From positions 62,073,475 to 62,137,474 of the forward strand of contig JACSVZ010000007.1 in NCBI GenBank assembly GCA_014706295.1: a stretch of DNA of 64,000 nt, in the 5' to 3' direction. Below are positions 1 through 10,085 of the stretch, one piece after another (the stretch's first letter is position 1; the number at the start of each line of letters is the position of its first letter). The stretch comes from Lycocorax pyrrhopterus obiensis (lineage: Eukaryota > Chordata > Aves > Passeriformes > Paradisaeidae). The notes below the pieces were generated by a model. It was not told the DNA's origin and did not search any database. It was given only the letters and a program-made list of their open reading frames with translations. The position numbers were made by a program, and so were the translations under genes.

Positions 1-380
1 GAGGACAGCGACCTCACAGGGGGACAAGGACACTCTACAAGGGGTTTAGACCCTCTACAAGGGTGAGAATCCCACAATGACTCCCTACAAGGACAGGGAT
101 CACCCATGGGAAAACAGGGACTCTGATGCCAGGACAAGGATCCCACAGTGACTCCCTAGGACAGGGACACCACAGGATGCCCCTTCAAGGACAGGGACCC
201 CCTGTAGGGACCAGAGCACTCTACAAGGGAGGTTTAGACCCTCTACAAGGGTGAGAATCCCACAGTGACTCCCTACAAGGACAGGGATCACCCATGAGAG
301 AACAGGGACCCTGATGCCAGGGCAGAGATCCCACAGTGACTCCCTAGAACAGGATTTGCCCTGCAAGGATGGGGACCCCA
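1..380. repeat. Tandem repeat, about 188-bp unit, two copies in window
   Basis: The segment around 25-185 recurs at about 213-370 with few changes. The shared word 'tttagaccctctacaaggg' starts at 45 and again at 233, an offset of 188 bp. Shorter internal repeats ('ctccctacaaggacaggga', 'actctacaagg') are nested within each unit. The array reaches the left edge of the window and may continue beyond it. No coding function is apparent. Confidence 0.8.
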
Positions 381-1509
381 AAGGTGTCCCCTGTGAGTTA
401 TGGCCCTGTGGGCTGCCAGCAGCCTTGCACTCCCGGGAAGGCACCAGCGAGTCCAAGCAGGGGTGAGAGGGCAATTAAATAGGATTTTAAAAATGCACTG
501 GGCACTGCTGTGTGAAGGAGAGCCTGAGAGAAAACGCGCCCGCAAGGAGAAATCCTCCCCGGCTTAGCACATCCTTCTAAAAACACACAATGACTCCAGA
601 AAAATGTGAGAAAACACATCTTCTCTCCCCAGAGGGAAAAAGTAGAGAAAAGCAGCAACGTGATGGTGTTTGCTGCCTGGACCTCAATCCTTGTCCTGGC
701 AGGGGGTGGGGAACGTGCTCCAAGGGCTTTGGATGGAGTTCTGGGGGCATCGGCTGCTGATATCCCTGAGAGCATCTCTGCAATGCCCAGGCAGAGCTGA
801 TGCCCCTCAAAAGGCTGCCAGGTGCTGGATCTTTGCTGCAGTGGTCCCAAACAGAAGGGATGTGCCACCCTCCAGCCCCCTCTGGAAGGGAGGTGATGGA
901 TTACAAACGTTGCGAATCCTGATTTATTCCAACAACTGCCGCCCATTAACCACAGCCATGAATAATTAAGGGAATAGCTCTTGTGAAGCTCTGGAGGAGC
1001 ATTTGGCACCGTGGGAGAACTGGCTACTTGAAGCTGAGCCCAGCTGCTCCGTGCTGCAGTTGGAAGTGGTGCCAGTGGAAAACGCCGTGCCCAGGGAGGC
1101 AGGACCGGCCACAGCGCCCTGGCTTGAGCAGAAACTCCAGCAAGGAGGAAAGTGCTGAGCAAACCACTTGGGGAAGGAGCTCTCCGAGGGGGAAGGAGCT
1201 GCTTGAACCAGCGGATGTCCTGCCCTGCATGTCCTGGTGGTTGGTTTTGACCCCTGAGCCCTCTCGGGCACGTCAGGGGTCCTGCGTTTTGCTGTCCCGG
1301 GATGCTCCCAAACCCCTGGGCAGCACCAAGCCTCCAGTTCCCAGAGCATCTCGCAGGGAATGCTGAGGCTTCCAGGGCTGATTTGGCTGCCAAAATTGGC
1401 GAATGCAAAAGGTAATGAATGGAGGGATGATGGCAAAATGTCACCCACTGAGAAACCAGCCGGGAACAGCAATTCCAGTGGTCAGACACACCAGGACAGA
1501 GCCTGGAAG
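381..1509. other. Intergenic, no gene recognised
   Basis: Unique-looking, moderately GC-rich sequence lying 3' of PTGER2. Short reading frames occur on both strands, but none carries a recognisable domain or a consistent set of splice sites. I see no promoter, RNA gene or identifiable mobile element here. Confidence 0.5.
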
Positions 1510-2438
1510 CTTCTCCCTTGTCATCTTTCCCCTTTGCCCTTTTCACTTTTCTCTTCCCCTTCTTCCATCTCCTTTCCCTTGTCCTCTGTTCCCTGTCCCC
1601 TTTTCCCTTCTCTTTTCTCTTGCCCCCTTTCCCTTTTCTCTTCCATTCCCCCTGTCCCCCTTCCCCTTTCCTTTGTTCCCTGTCCCTTGTCCCCTTTCCA
1701 TCTTCTCTTGTCCCCTTCCCCCCATCCCCTTCCCCTTTCCCTTTTTCCCTGTACCCTTTTCCTTTCTCTTTTCTCTTGCCTCTTCCCCTTTTCTCTTTCC
1801 ATTTCCCCTGTCCCGTCTCCTTTTTCTTTCCCTTTTTTCTTCTCATTTCCGCTGTCCCCCTTCCCCTTTCCCTTGTTCACTGTCCCTTATCCCCCTTCCC
1901 TTTTCTTTTGCTTCCTTTTCCCTGTCCTCTTTTCCTTTCCCTTTTCTCTTCCCCTTTCCCATCCCCTGTTCCTTTCTGTTGTTCCCTGTCTTCTTTTCCT
2001 TTCCCTTTTCTCTTGCCCCTTTCCCTTTTTCTTCCCTTTCCCCTGTCCCCTTCCCCATTCCTTGTCCTGTCTCCTTTTTCTTTCCCTTTTTTCTTCTCAT
2101 TTCCCCATCCATCTTCCCCTTTCCCTTGTTTGCTAAGCCTTATCCCCCTTCCCTTTTCTTTTGCTCCCTTTTGCCTGTCCTCTTTTCCTTTCCCTTTTCT
2201 CTTCCCCTTTCCCATCCCCTTTCCCTTTCTCTCATGCCTGTCCCCTTTTTCCTTCTCTTTTCTCTTGCCCCTTTCCCTTTTCCCCTTCCCCTTTCCCTTG
2301 TTCCCTGTCCCCTTTCCCTTTCTCTTTTCTCTTGCCCTTTCCCCTTTTCTCTTTCCATTTTCCCTTTCCCTTGTCCCCCATCCCTCATCCCGGTTCCCTC
2401 CTCTCTTGCCCCCTTTCCATGACCCCATCCCCATCTGC
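1510..2438. repeat. Long polypyrimidine (C/T-only-like) tract with higher-order repeat
   Basis: For roughly 920 bp the plus strand is almost entirely C and T, built from variants of 'ccctttcccttttctcttg'. Within it a longer period is visible. The block beginning 'cttcccttttcttttgctt' near 1892 is repeated near 2150, and the block 'ctcctttttctttccc' near 1817 recurs near 2073, an offset of about 256 bp. Purine/pyrimidine strand asymmetry of this length can form triplex structures. It opens spurious reading frames in several phases on both strands, which are artefacts. Confidence 0.95.
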
Positions 2439-3112
2439 GGAGCTGCACGAGGTTTGCAGAGGCTCCGTGCTCCTCCTCATCCCCATCAGGGCATTGTCCT
2501 GCAGCAGACAGCAGAGGGATTCCGGGAACAGCCCCAGGGGAGCCTCGGGTGCCAGGGATGGCGCTGACCCGGGGTGCTGGAGGAAGCAGGAGCACTCCAC
2601 AGCTTCCCAAAACCCATGCCTGACGTGATCATTCCGAGATGATGAGCAGCTTCCTCCAGCAGCCCCAGGCAGAGCCCCTCAGCAGGGCACGGGCTGCTCC
2701 TGCCTTCTCCACGCATTGATTTGCTGGGAGTAAACGCAGATCCTGATGGATCTGCGGCTCAGCCCAGCCTCTGCGGGGCCCTCGGAGAGACCTCCCAGCT
2801 GTGCACGAGCAATTCCCAGCCCCAGTCGCATGGAAAAGGTCTGGAGCAGAGGAAACAGCAGCTGCTCATGACAAATAAATGTTGTCTCGTGTACACATCC
2901 ACTCCCCATGACAAAGCCGGTCGCTCTCCAGCCACTGCGGGGCCAAAGCTCTGGTAGCACGAATATCCAGGGATAAACAGGCTCCAAACCGCCCTGGAAC
3001 GGCCTCTTGTAAACAGATCCTTTCCTTTTTAACTCCGTTCAAAACTCTGTCTGCTTTGATGTTTCACATCTGTGCTGGCCCTCGCCATTTCCTCCTGCCC
3101 CCACACGAGCAC
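2439..3112. other. Intergenic, no gene recognised
   Basis: Between the pyrimidine tract and the 91-bp duplication I see only unique sequence. No coding exon, RNA gene or repeat family is supported. Confidence 0.5.
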
Positions 3113-3294
3113 ATTGATAAAACCTTGTCCCTGCTGTGGTGGTTGGGGTATTGAGGTCCCAATAAATGGCATCCATAGCGGATTTATCCATCCCAGTGAG
3201 CAGATTGATAAAACCTTGTCCCTGCTGTGGTGTTTGGGATGCTGGGCTCCCAATAAATGGCATCCATAGAGGATTTATCCATCCCAGCTCCGCC
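3113..3294. repeat. Direct tandem duplication, 91-bp unit
   Basis: Two adjacent copies start with 'attgataaaaccttgtccc' at 3113 and 3204. Each contains 'cccaataaatggcatccat' and ends with 'ggatttatccatccca'. The copies differ at a handful of positions. The AATAAA words inside are part of the repeat and are not evidence of a gene end. Confidence 0.9.
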
Positions 3295-3480
3295 AAACAC
3301 TGCTATGCTGCTTATCCAGAACCTTCCAAGTGCTTTCTAGGGCTGAAATTGCAGCGCAGAGGGAGGAGGGTGGTGAGGAGAGTGGTGCTGGAGTGGGTTT
3401 GGGGAGGGTGATGGGCTCAAGGAGCTCTGGTGGGTTGGGTTGGCCCAACACCATGGAGGGGAAACTGAGGCAGAGTATGG

Positions 3481-3622
3481 AATCCCAGAATGGTTTGGGT
3501 TGGAAGGGATCTTAAAGCTCATCTCATTCCACCCCCTGCCATGGGCAGGGACACCTTCCACTATCCCATGTTGCTCCAAGCCCCATCCAACCTGGCCTTG
3601 GACACTTCCAGGGATCCAGGGA
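3481..3622 (-). mobile_element. CR1 LINE 3' fragment
   Basis: An antisense copy of the avian CR1 3' end. It begins with the reverse complement of the terminal 'ccattctgggatt' tail, followed by 'gggttggaagggatcttaaa' and 'ccatgggcagggacacc', through to 'cttggacacttccaggga'. It is 5'-truncated, as most CR1 copies are. Confidence 0.85.
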
Positions 3623-4815
3623 TGTACCAGACCTAAGGGCTGGAATTTTGACTATGGCAGGAGCTCCCTCACAACCCAGCTGCTCAAAAAAACAAGATCT
3701 ACAGGTGGTTTTTCAGACAGTTTTTAATTCAGCCACAAAACGAGACCTCCTGCATCCAGGGCAGCCCAGTGTGAACCACAATGAAACCAGAGCCACAGCG
3801 GAGCCATCCTACGAAGATTTGTGGTCTGACTTGCCCGGAAACCCCGGGACCTTTGCCCTCCTCCTCGCACGAGCTCAGCTCATGAGGCTGCTGACGGGGT
3901 CCTGCTTTTTCCTAATAAGTGGGGGTTTTTTTGGGAGAGGTCCCAGGTTCACCGCGCGGGGCAGGGTGGCGAGCGATCCACCGCGCTCCACGACGCCTCG
4001 TGGCTTTTATGGCCCCTGGAAAATCCAGATGCTCGCCGGGAGTTTGACGCTGTTTAGTCTCTTGGATGGGAAGATTTCGGTCACTTTGGGAAGAGCCCCA
4101 GCGCTGGCAGATGGACGGCGTTTCCCTGCGGATTTGATGGACGTGGATGGTTGCACATTTCAGGGAAAGCCGGTTAAAAAAAGCAGCTCGGCATGGGAAA
4201 CCCTGGCCACTTCCAGGAGCGTCCCCAACACGTTGCCTGCCTCAGGCTGTCCAACAGGGACACGATGTCCCCCTTCCAAACCTCTGGAAAAGCCCGCGGG
4301 CAGCGGGGGAGCGCGATCCCTCCCTGCCGGATGCACGGGGAGCATGGAGAGCAGGGAGCGAGGATATAAATTCTCTCACACCTCATCTGGATGCTCTTAA
4401 GGGACAGGATTTTCTCTGGGGGCGAGTGCCAGGCCCACCGTGAGTGCACAAACAAGCGGTGGCCTTGGACGCCCGCTCCCTCCACGAGTCACAGCCGCTG
4501 TATTTTTAGCTCCACATCCCAGTCAGGCTCGTAAAACTTTCCCTTCTTTCTGTTTTCAGTCAGTCGTGGATCCTCTCGGAGCTCTGGCTGGATTTTTCCC
4601 AGTCCCTCTGGTTGGTTTTCTGGTTGGGTGTCCCCCAGCTGGATGAAAAAACTCTGGGGGGTTCTGCTCCATGCGGCCCTCTGCCTGGATGTGCATTTTG
4701 GATGAAGGATGGATCATCCTTCATGGGTCCAACCCCATCCCAGGATCCCCCAGCTCACCCTCCCAGCACACCCGGCTCCATCTGTGAGGAAGAACGAGCA
4801 GCGGGAGGGCTGCAC
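3623..4815. other. Intergenic, no gene recognised
   Basis: Unique sequence with one 250-codon open frame (3648-4400, plus) that has no recognisable domain, no homology I can recall and low-complexity composition. I treat it as chance openness in GC-rich DNA. Confidence 0.5.
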
Positions 4816-4906
4816 CTCTATGGAATCATGGAATATTTAGGTTGGAAGAGACCTTAAAGCCCATCCCATTCCACCCCCTGCCACGGGCAGGGACACCTTG
4901 CACTAA
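4816..4906 (-). mobile_element. CR1 LINE 3' fragment
   Basis: A short antisense CR1 3' end. The words 'ggaatcatggaatatttagg', 'ttggaagagaccttaaagcc' and 'ccacgggcagggacacc' match the family tail seen elsewhere in the window. Confidence 0.8.
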
Positions 4907-5173
4907 ACCAGGATGGTCAGGTTGTTGTTTTTCTGTCAGAGTCAGAGAAAAGCATGAGTTACATGAGAAAGTGTCTGAGCACGGCCCTTCTAAGTGAGGA
5001 GGTCACACCAACAGCCAAAAAAAACTTGTTAGGCTTGAGAAATGGAGAGTTTAATGGTAATCTGGGGAAAATTCACATGAGAACTTCCCCCCCCCCCGCA
5101 ATGCTGAACCCAAAAGCCAGAATGAAAAATTATTATTATTCATTTATTGCAAAAAAACTTGAAAGTTCAAGGC

Positions 5174-5380
5174 TCTGCTGGGAGAGCTGGGAGTGCTCAC
5201 ATGGAGACGACTCCAGGGAGAGCTCAGAGCCCCTTCCAGGGCCTAAAGGGGCTCCAGGAGAGCTGGAGAGGGACTGGGGACAAGGGATGGAGGGACAGGA
5301 CACAGGGAATGGCTTCCCACTGCCAGAGGGCAGGGATGGATGGGATATTGGGAAGGAATTCCTGACTGGGAGGGTGGTGA
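5174..5380 (+). mobile_element. CR1 LINE fragment lacking its 3' tail
   Basis: Sense CR1 sequence from 'gctgggagagctgggagtgc' through 'gagctggagagggactgggg' and 'ttcccactgccagagggcag' to 'ggaaggaattcctgactggg'. It stops before the usual 'gtgcccagagaagctgtgg' part, so this copy is interrupted or truncated at its 3' side, which is unusual for CR1. Confidence 0.85.
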
Positions 5381-6065
5381 TGTTGATGCAGGGATCCCAG
5401 CCCGTGGATTCCACTGCAGGATTCCCAGGTAAAACTGATGTGGCACAAGGAATTTGTGCCCACACAAAAGTTTGTTCTGGATCTCTCGGGTGGATTTGGT
5501 TTCACTTTAGGTGATTCTGCCCAGCCCTGCTGCTTTCCAGGTCTCATCACCCCTCACAATGATGGGGGACAGGCCACAAATTACTCATTTTGGGTCTCTG
5601 TGTTGGGCTCCAGGCTCTGCTTTGAAACCTGTGAAGTTTGGGATACCACGAACAACCCCTGGAAAAGGCTGATCCCTCTTCCAGAATGGGAACAACGGGG
5701 CGACCTGAAGGACTCAGAGGAAAGGATTCATGTGGGGATGCAGGGATGCAAAAGCAGCTGCAAAAGCAGAAGGCATCTGTGGCAAAGCCAAATGTGGCTT
5801 TTCCCGGTGTCATGGGAAGCCCTGGAACCACTGCAGAGCCGGATGGGAAGCCCAGCCATGCCATGTCCCCTTAAATCACTTCCTTGGCTGATTAATTTAA
5901 CCCAATTTAACACAGATCACACCCTTCTGGAGCCGGGGGAGACGGGCTCCCTGCCCATCCTGTGCCTGGAAAGACAGCTCTGCTTTGCTTCCAATCTCCC
6001 AACAGACTGGAGCAGCAATTCCAGAGGTGCTCCGCAGGAATGCCAGGCTCGGACACACCACTGCA
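5381..6065. other. Intergenic, no gene recognised
   Basis: Unique sequence between a CR1 fragment and a microsatellite. Open frames here run into the microsatellite and are not credible genes. Confidence 0.5.
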
Positions 6066-6236
6066 CCCATCCCATCCCATCCCATCCCATCCCATCCCAT
6101 CCCATCCCATCCCATCCCATCCCGTCCCGTCCCGTCCCATCCCATCCCGTCCCATCCCATCCCGTCTCATCCCATCCACTGTCATCCCATCCCGTCCCGT
6201 CCCGTCCCGTCCCGTCCCGTCCCGTCCCATCCCTAA
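6066..6236. repeat. (CCCAT)n/(CCCGT)n microsatellite
   Basis: About 34 pentamers, starting as nearly pure CCCAT and changing to a mosaic of CCCAT and CCCGT. The CpG-bearing CCCGT units are clustered near 6121-6145 and 6190-6230. Pentamers leave all frames open, explaining the serine/proline-rich and aspartate/glycine-rich translations. Confidence 0.97.
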
Positions 6237-6502
6237 CCCACCTTTGTAGGGTGTTCCCAAATGCTGGCCCCATTTCCCGATCCCCCTGAATGGGGTTGAG
6301 GGGTTTTTGCATCCCCCAGTAAAACCACAGCCAAAACAGCCAAAAAATGAGAGTTTCCTCCCTGCTGAGAGCACAGAAAAGTGGAAGAAATGTTCCAAAC
6401 AAGCCAGAAAAGGAGGGAGCAAGAGGAAAGTGCTTTTCCTTTCTTCTCTACTCTCCCAAAATTCCCATTTCCCAAAACCATTGTGTTGCATCACCGTCAT
6501 TT

Positions 6503-6812
6503 GAGGATGGAGAGGGATTATCTACAAGGGGCTGGAGGGCCAGAATAAGAGGAAATGGCTTCCCACTGCCAGAGGGCAGGGATGGATGGGATATTGGGAA
6601 GGAATTCCTGGCTGGGAGGGTGGTGGGGCCCTGGCACAGGGTGCCCAGAGAAGCTGTGGCTGCCCCTGGATCCCTGGAAGTGTCCAAGGCCAGGCTGGAC
6701 ATTGGGGCTTGGAGCAGCCTGGGACAGTGGGAGGTGTCCCTGCCCATGGCAGGGGGTGGCACTGGATGGGCTTTAAGGTCCCTTCCATCCCAAATCATTC
6801 CATGATTCTATG
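6503..6812 (+). mobile_element. CR1 LINE 3' end with terminal tail
   Basis: Sense CR1 3' end of about 310 bp running through 'ttcccactgccagagggcag', 'gtgcccagagaagctgtggc' and 'ggaagtgtccaaggccaggc' to 'ttccatcccaaatcattcca' and the tail 'tgattctatga'. Confidence 0.92.
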
Positions 6813-7040
6813 ACAGATTTTGGAGAAGATCCTTTGGATCCCACAACTTCCCGCTCCCTCCAGCCACTGTGGAAAGTCCCACCACTTTGAAGAAGGCTGA
6901 GGGGCAGCTGATGCCCTCTGTCGTCTCCAAGGAAAGGCTTCTCCCTCTCCCCTCTTCGGCAGCGGATTCCCAGATGGAATTGCAGACGTAAAGCCCTGCC
7001 TGGAGCAGGTTTCCGGTGTGGGATTAAAGAAGTCATTAAG
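6813..7040. other. Intergenic, nothing recognised
   Basis: Unique sequence between a CR1 copy and a candidate conserved element. Nothing recognisable. Confidence 0.4.
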
Positions 7041-7180
7041 GGCCGGCACAGACAATGAAATGAAACTTTGTCATCTTGCATTCGAGCCGAGCAGATGTCG
7101 AGGGAGCTGATGAGAGGCAAATTAATTTGCCTTTTGCAAAGGCTCCTGCGTGACGTTAATGAAAGCAGCTCTTTGTGCAG
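7041..7180. promoter_or_regulatory. Candidate conserved non-coding element with 16-bp palindrome
   Basis: This stretch is AT-richer and less CpG-biased than its surroundings. It carries the perfect palindrome GGCAAATTAATTTGCC at 7116-7131, with a TAAT homeodomain-type core, and a CRE-like TGACGTTA at 7151-7158. It lies about 1.5 kb beyond the probable PTGER2 polyadenylation site. The enhancer reading is inference only; the palindrome and motif are directly visible. Confidence 0.3.
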
Positions 7181-8631
7181 GCTCACGGCTCAGGATGCAG
7201 AGATTCGCCATCTTCCTTGTCCTCACAGAGCTCTGGTGAAGGTCCTTTTCTCCTTTGGAAGCAGGGAAAGGAGGAGTTGTTTTGATTCCAGAGCCTGGGG
7301 GCAATCCTTGGCCAGCAGCTCAGGGTGTATCCCACATTGGATCCATCAGGTTTCAGGGGTTCCTCTCCTTGCGTGCACCAATTTCTCTTCGATTTTGGCA
7401 TTCAATGGGATCCAGATCGTTTCCCTGAGCCCACTTGCCAGGGTTGCTGCCCTGATCTTTGGGAGAGTGACTCTGCTGCAGATCCCAGGGGATGGATCCT
7501 GGGAGGTTCTCTCCCAGCCCTGCGTTTCCTGATGAGCAGCCATAAACCTCCCAAAAAAACAAGCAGCTGGCAATTAGTGGTCAGCAGAGGAGCTGGGGGC
7601 TGGCAGGAGTGAATCCTTGGATTCTGGGAGAATCCTGCCTTCAGGTTGCTGCCACGGATCCTGCTGGGTTCTCTTCCCACCCTGCCACATTCCTTGGCGT
7701 GCTGGTCCCTGCAGGATGTGGCCTCTTTGCCATTTCCAACATTTTTCCCATTTTTTTAAAATTTTTCTTTCAATCTTTTGCACCCCAGGCAGCCATTCCC
7801 TCTGGCTTAGAGGAGAATTAGGCAACCGGTCCTGAAATCCCAGCGTGAGCAACCAGGTCACGACCATCCGGATAAATAAAGCTCATGGACCCATGGCTCT
7901 TCCCAAAGTTTTTGGCTCCTTTTCCAGCCGAGCACACCCTGAGACATGACGGGAGCACCAAACCCTGAGCCCAGAACGTGCCTTTCCTCCTGCTGGGTGC
8001 ACGGATGAGGGAATAATTCGGGAAGGGACGACTGTGCCCTCCAAGTGCTGGGTGGGATGGTGCCAAATTTGGGTTCTCAAGGTTGGCACCAGCACTAATG
8101 ACATTCCAGAAACCCTATCCAGAAAATTCCACCCCCTCTCCAAAGCCCCCCAGCCACAGGGTGCTGCCAAAATCCCGCTTGAGCAACAGCAGCAGCCCCT
8201 GCCTGACATCTGCCCACACGCATTTGGGAGGCCAGGAAACTTCCTGTGGACGTTGGCTGCCTGCCAGGAGTGACCTCAACTCTGCCTTTTTTTAGGGTGG
8301 GTATTTCTGGGGGTTGTGTTTTGATAACAGGTGGGAGCTCTGCCTGCCTTTCCCTGGCTGTGGGATAGGCAGGTTTTAGGGAAGGGCTCGGACGAGGGGG
8401 GAATTCTGTAGCTCAGATAAAACCGTGCCATTCTACATCGGTAAAACAGAGTTTATCACCACTTTTTAGGGAATTGGAGGCACCCACTCCCCCCTGCCAG
8501 CCTCCCCTGCTGCCCTCTCCCCACATTCCCGTGGCTTCATCCCGCATTTCCTCCAGATCTACCCCGAGGTGCATCACAAGCACAAACCCACGCATGATTC
8601 AGCAGGCTCCTTTGAGAGACATTTATTATTT
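7181..8631. other. Intergenic 3' of PTGER2, no gene recognised
   Basis: Unique sequence between the candidate conserved element and the probable end of the PTGER2 transcript. No exon, RNA gene or repeat family is supported. Confidence 0.45.
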
Positions 8632-8637
8632 AAACAA
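8632..8637 (-). terminator. Possible PTGER2 polyadenylation signal (AATAAA)
   Basis: This is the first AATAAA met on the minus strand downstream of the PTGER2 stop codon (TTTATT on the plus strand). It would give a 3'UTR of about 1.2 kb. Transcript data are needed to confirm it is used. Confidence 0.4.
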
Positions 8638-9851
8638 CAACTCTTTCTTTTCACATCACCTCCACTCACGGACCACGGAAAAGCCCCAAACCTCGGCACC
8701 TTCAGGCTCCCTGAGCAGAGCTGCAGCTCCCAAATGAGACTCCCCACTTGGAATGGCACAAACGCCGCTGGATGCTGCTCAAATGGGAGCCACCAGAAAA
8801 TTCCTAATGGCAGTGGTGGCCTTGGGAAGCAGAGTTGGATGCTCCTCATCCCAGTGGGAACCAGCCTGGAGTGCCAAAGAATCCCAGAAAATGAAGGAGT
8901 AGTGTTGAAGGATGCTGCCCAACGGGGCAGGATTGATGAGCTGGATGGTTTTGCCCTTGGTTTTTTTGCTTTTGTTGATTTTTTTTTGGGGGGGGGGTTA
9001 TTTTAAATAAACATTTGTCTCAGTCAAGGACAAAGCCAAACCCCAGCAGCAGCACCACCACCCTGGGCGTGGGTGAAGCTCACGGCTGTGACCATTCCCG
9101 GGTCAGGCTCTTATTCCCTTCGCTGGCTCTTGCAAAAATCACGGGACAAAGGGAATTTCCAAATGGGTGCTGAGGAGGGGCTGCTCTGCTCCATCACAGT
9201 GCCAGGCAAGTGCCAAAATTTGGCTTTTTTAGGACCTTGGTGCCTCTCAGGGACCCACCAATGCCTAAAATCTCAGGGGTGTGGGACAGACAGACAGACA
9301 TGAGCACACAGACCTGCCCCTGAAAAAGTGCATTTCTTCAGGCAACCAGCCTAAAAAAGGGGGGGATATCTGAGGATACACTGCTCCCTTCCTCTCCTTC
9401 CCATTCCCTATGGATCTGGGGGCACTCTCAGGTGTTTGCAGCCACCCAGCCCCACCTCCAGGAGCCGTAGCCCTGCCTGCATCCCAAACAACCTACAGAG
9501 ACCTGGCTGGGAAGGAATCTCTGCTTCCCAACATCCTCCCAGCTGTGGGGTGATAGCAAACCCCTCATGCTTCACCCCCGACCCTCCCCAGCAGCGCTGA
9601 GCCCTTCTCCAGGCAGGATCAGCCCTGAGGGCGACAGCAGCACCCAGGGACCCATCCGCCCTTCCAACCTCGTCCCGCTGTACTTTTGTCCCTGCGAGAG
9701 GCCACGGTGGCTTTCCAGGGGCTTCCCAGGTGGCACCTGAGCCACCCCCACCCGGCCCAGGCTGCAGCAGACGCGTCTCTTTACGGGCCCTAAGGCTGAG
9801 CTTCCCCAGCACCTGTCAGGAGGCAGGATTCTCCTGGAACGGCCGACGGAT
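8638..9851 (-). other. PTGER2: Probable PTGER2 3' untranslated region
   Basis: The stretch between the EP2 stop codon and the nearest AATAAA. It contains a short (T)n/(G)n run near 8958-8998 and a 'cagacagacagaca' run near 9288. No separate gene is seen, and the extent is inferred only from the polyadenylation word. Confidence 0.4.
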
Positions 9852-10085
9852 CTACTGCCCGCAGAGGTCCAGCTTTGCCACGGTGGAGGCCGCGGTCCGG
9901 CTGTCCGGGGCCGTGGCGGGCGCCTGGCAGCACAGCACCGAGCGCAGGAAGCGCAGCAAGGGCGGCCGCAGGATGGCGAACACCCAGGGGTCCACGATGG
10001 AGTTGATGGACAGGAAGCGCAGGGCCAGCAGGTCCAGGTCGTGGTTGGCCTTGTCCCCGCTGAACTTGTTCACGTAGGCGCGGAT
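9852..10085 (-). CDS. PTGER2: PTGER2 coding exon 2 (TM7 and C-tail)
   Basis: It begins after a TTTTGCAG acceptor with IRAYVNKFSG, continues through TM7 ([16 protein letters not shown]) and the cysteine pair RSVLCCQ (likely palmitoylation), and ends KLDLCGQ-stop (TAG, complement of 9852-9854). It comprises 77 codons plus stop. Confidence 0.95.
   Translation of the reverse strand: MRAYVNKFSGDKANHDLDLLALRFLSINSIVDPWVFAILRPPLLRFLRSVLCCQAPATAPDSRTAASTVAKLDLCGQ

Noticed and set aside
1360..2567. Several open frames of 240-350 codons on the plus strand and similar ones on the minus strand
   Set aside because: They are translations of the C/T-only tract (Pro/Leu/Phe/Ser or Lys/Gly/Glu repeats), open in every phase, with no domain or splice context.
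3113..3294. AATAAA words as a possible gene end
   Set aside because: They belong to the duplicated 91-bp repeat and have no upstream exon.
5438..6500. Long frames on both strands ending in SHPIP or WDGMG repeats
   Set aside because: Run through the CCCAT/CCCGT microsatellite and have no independent support.
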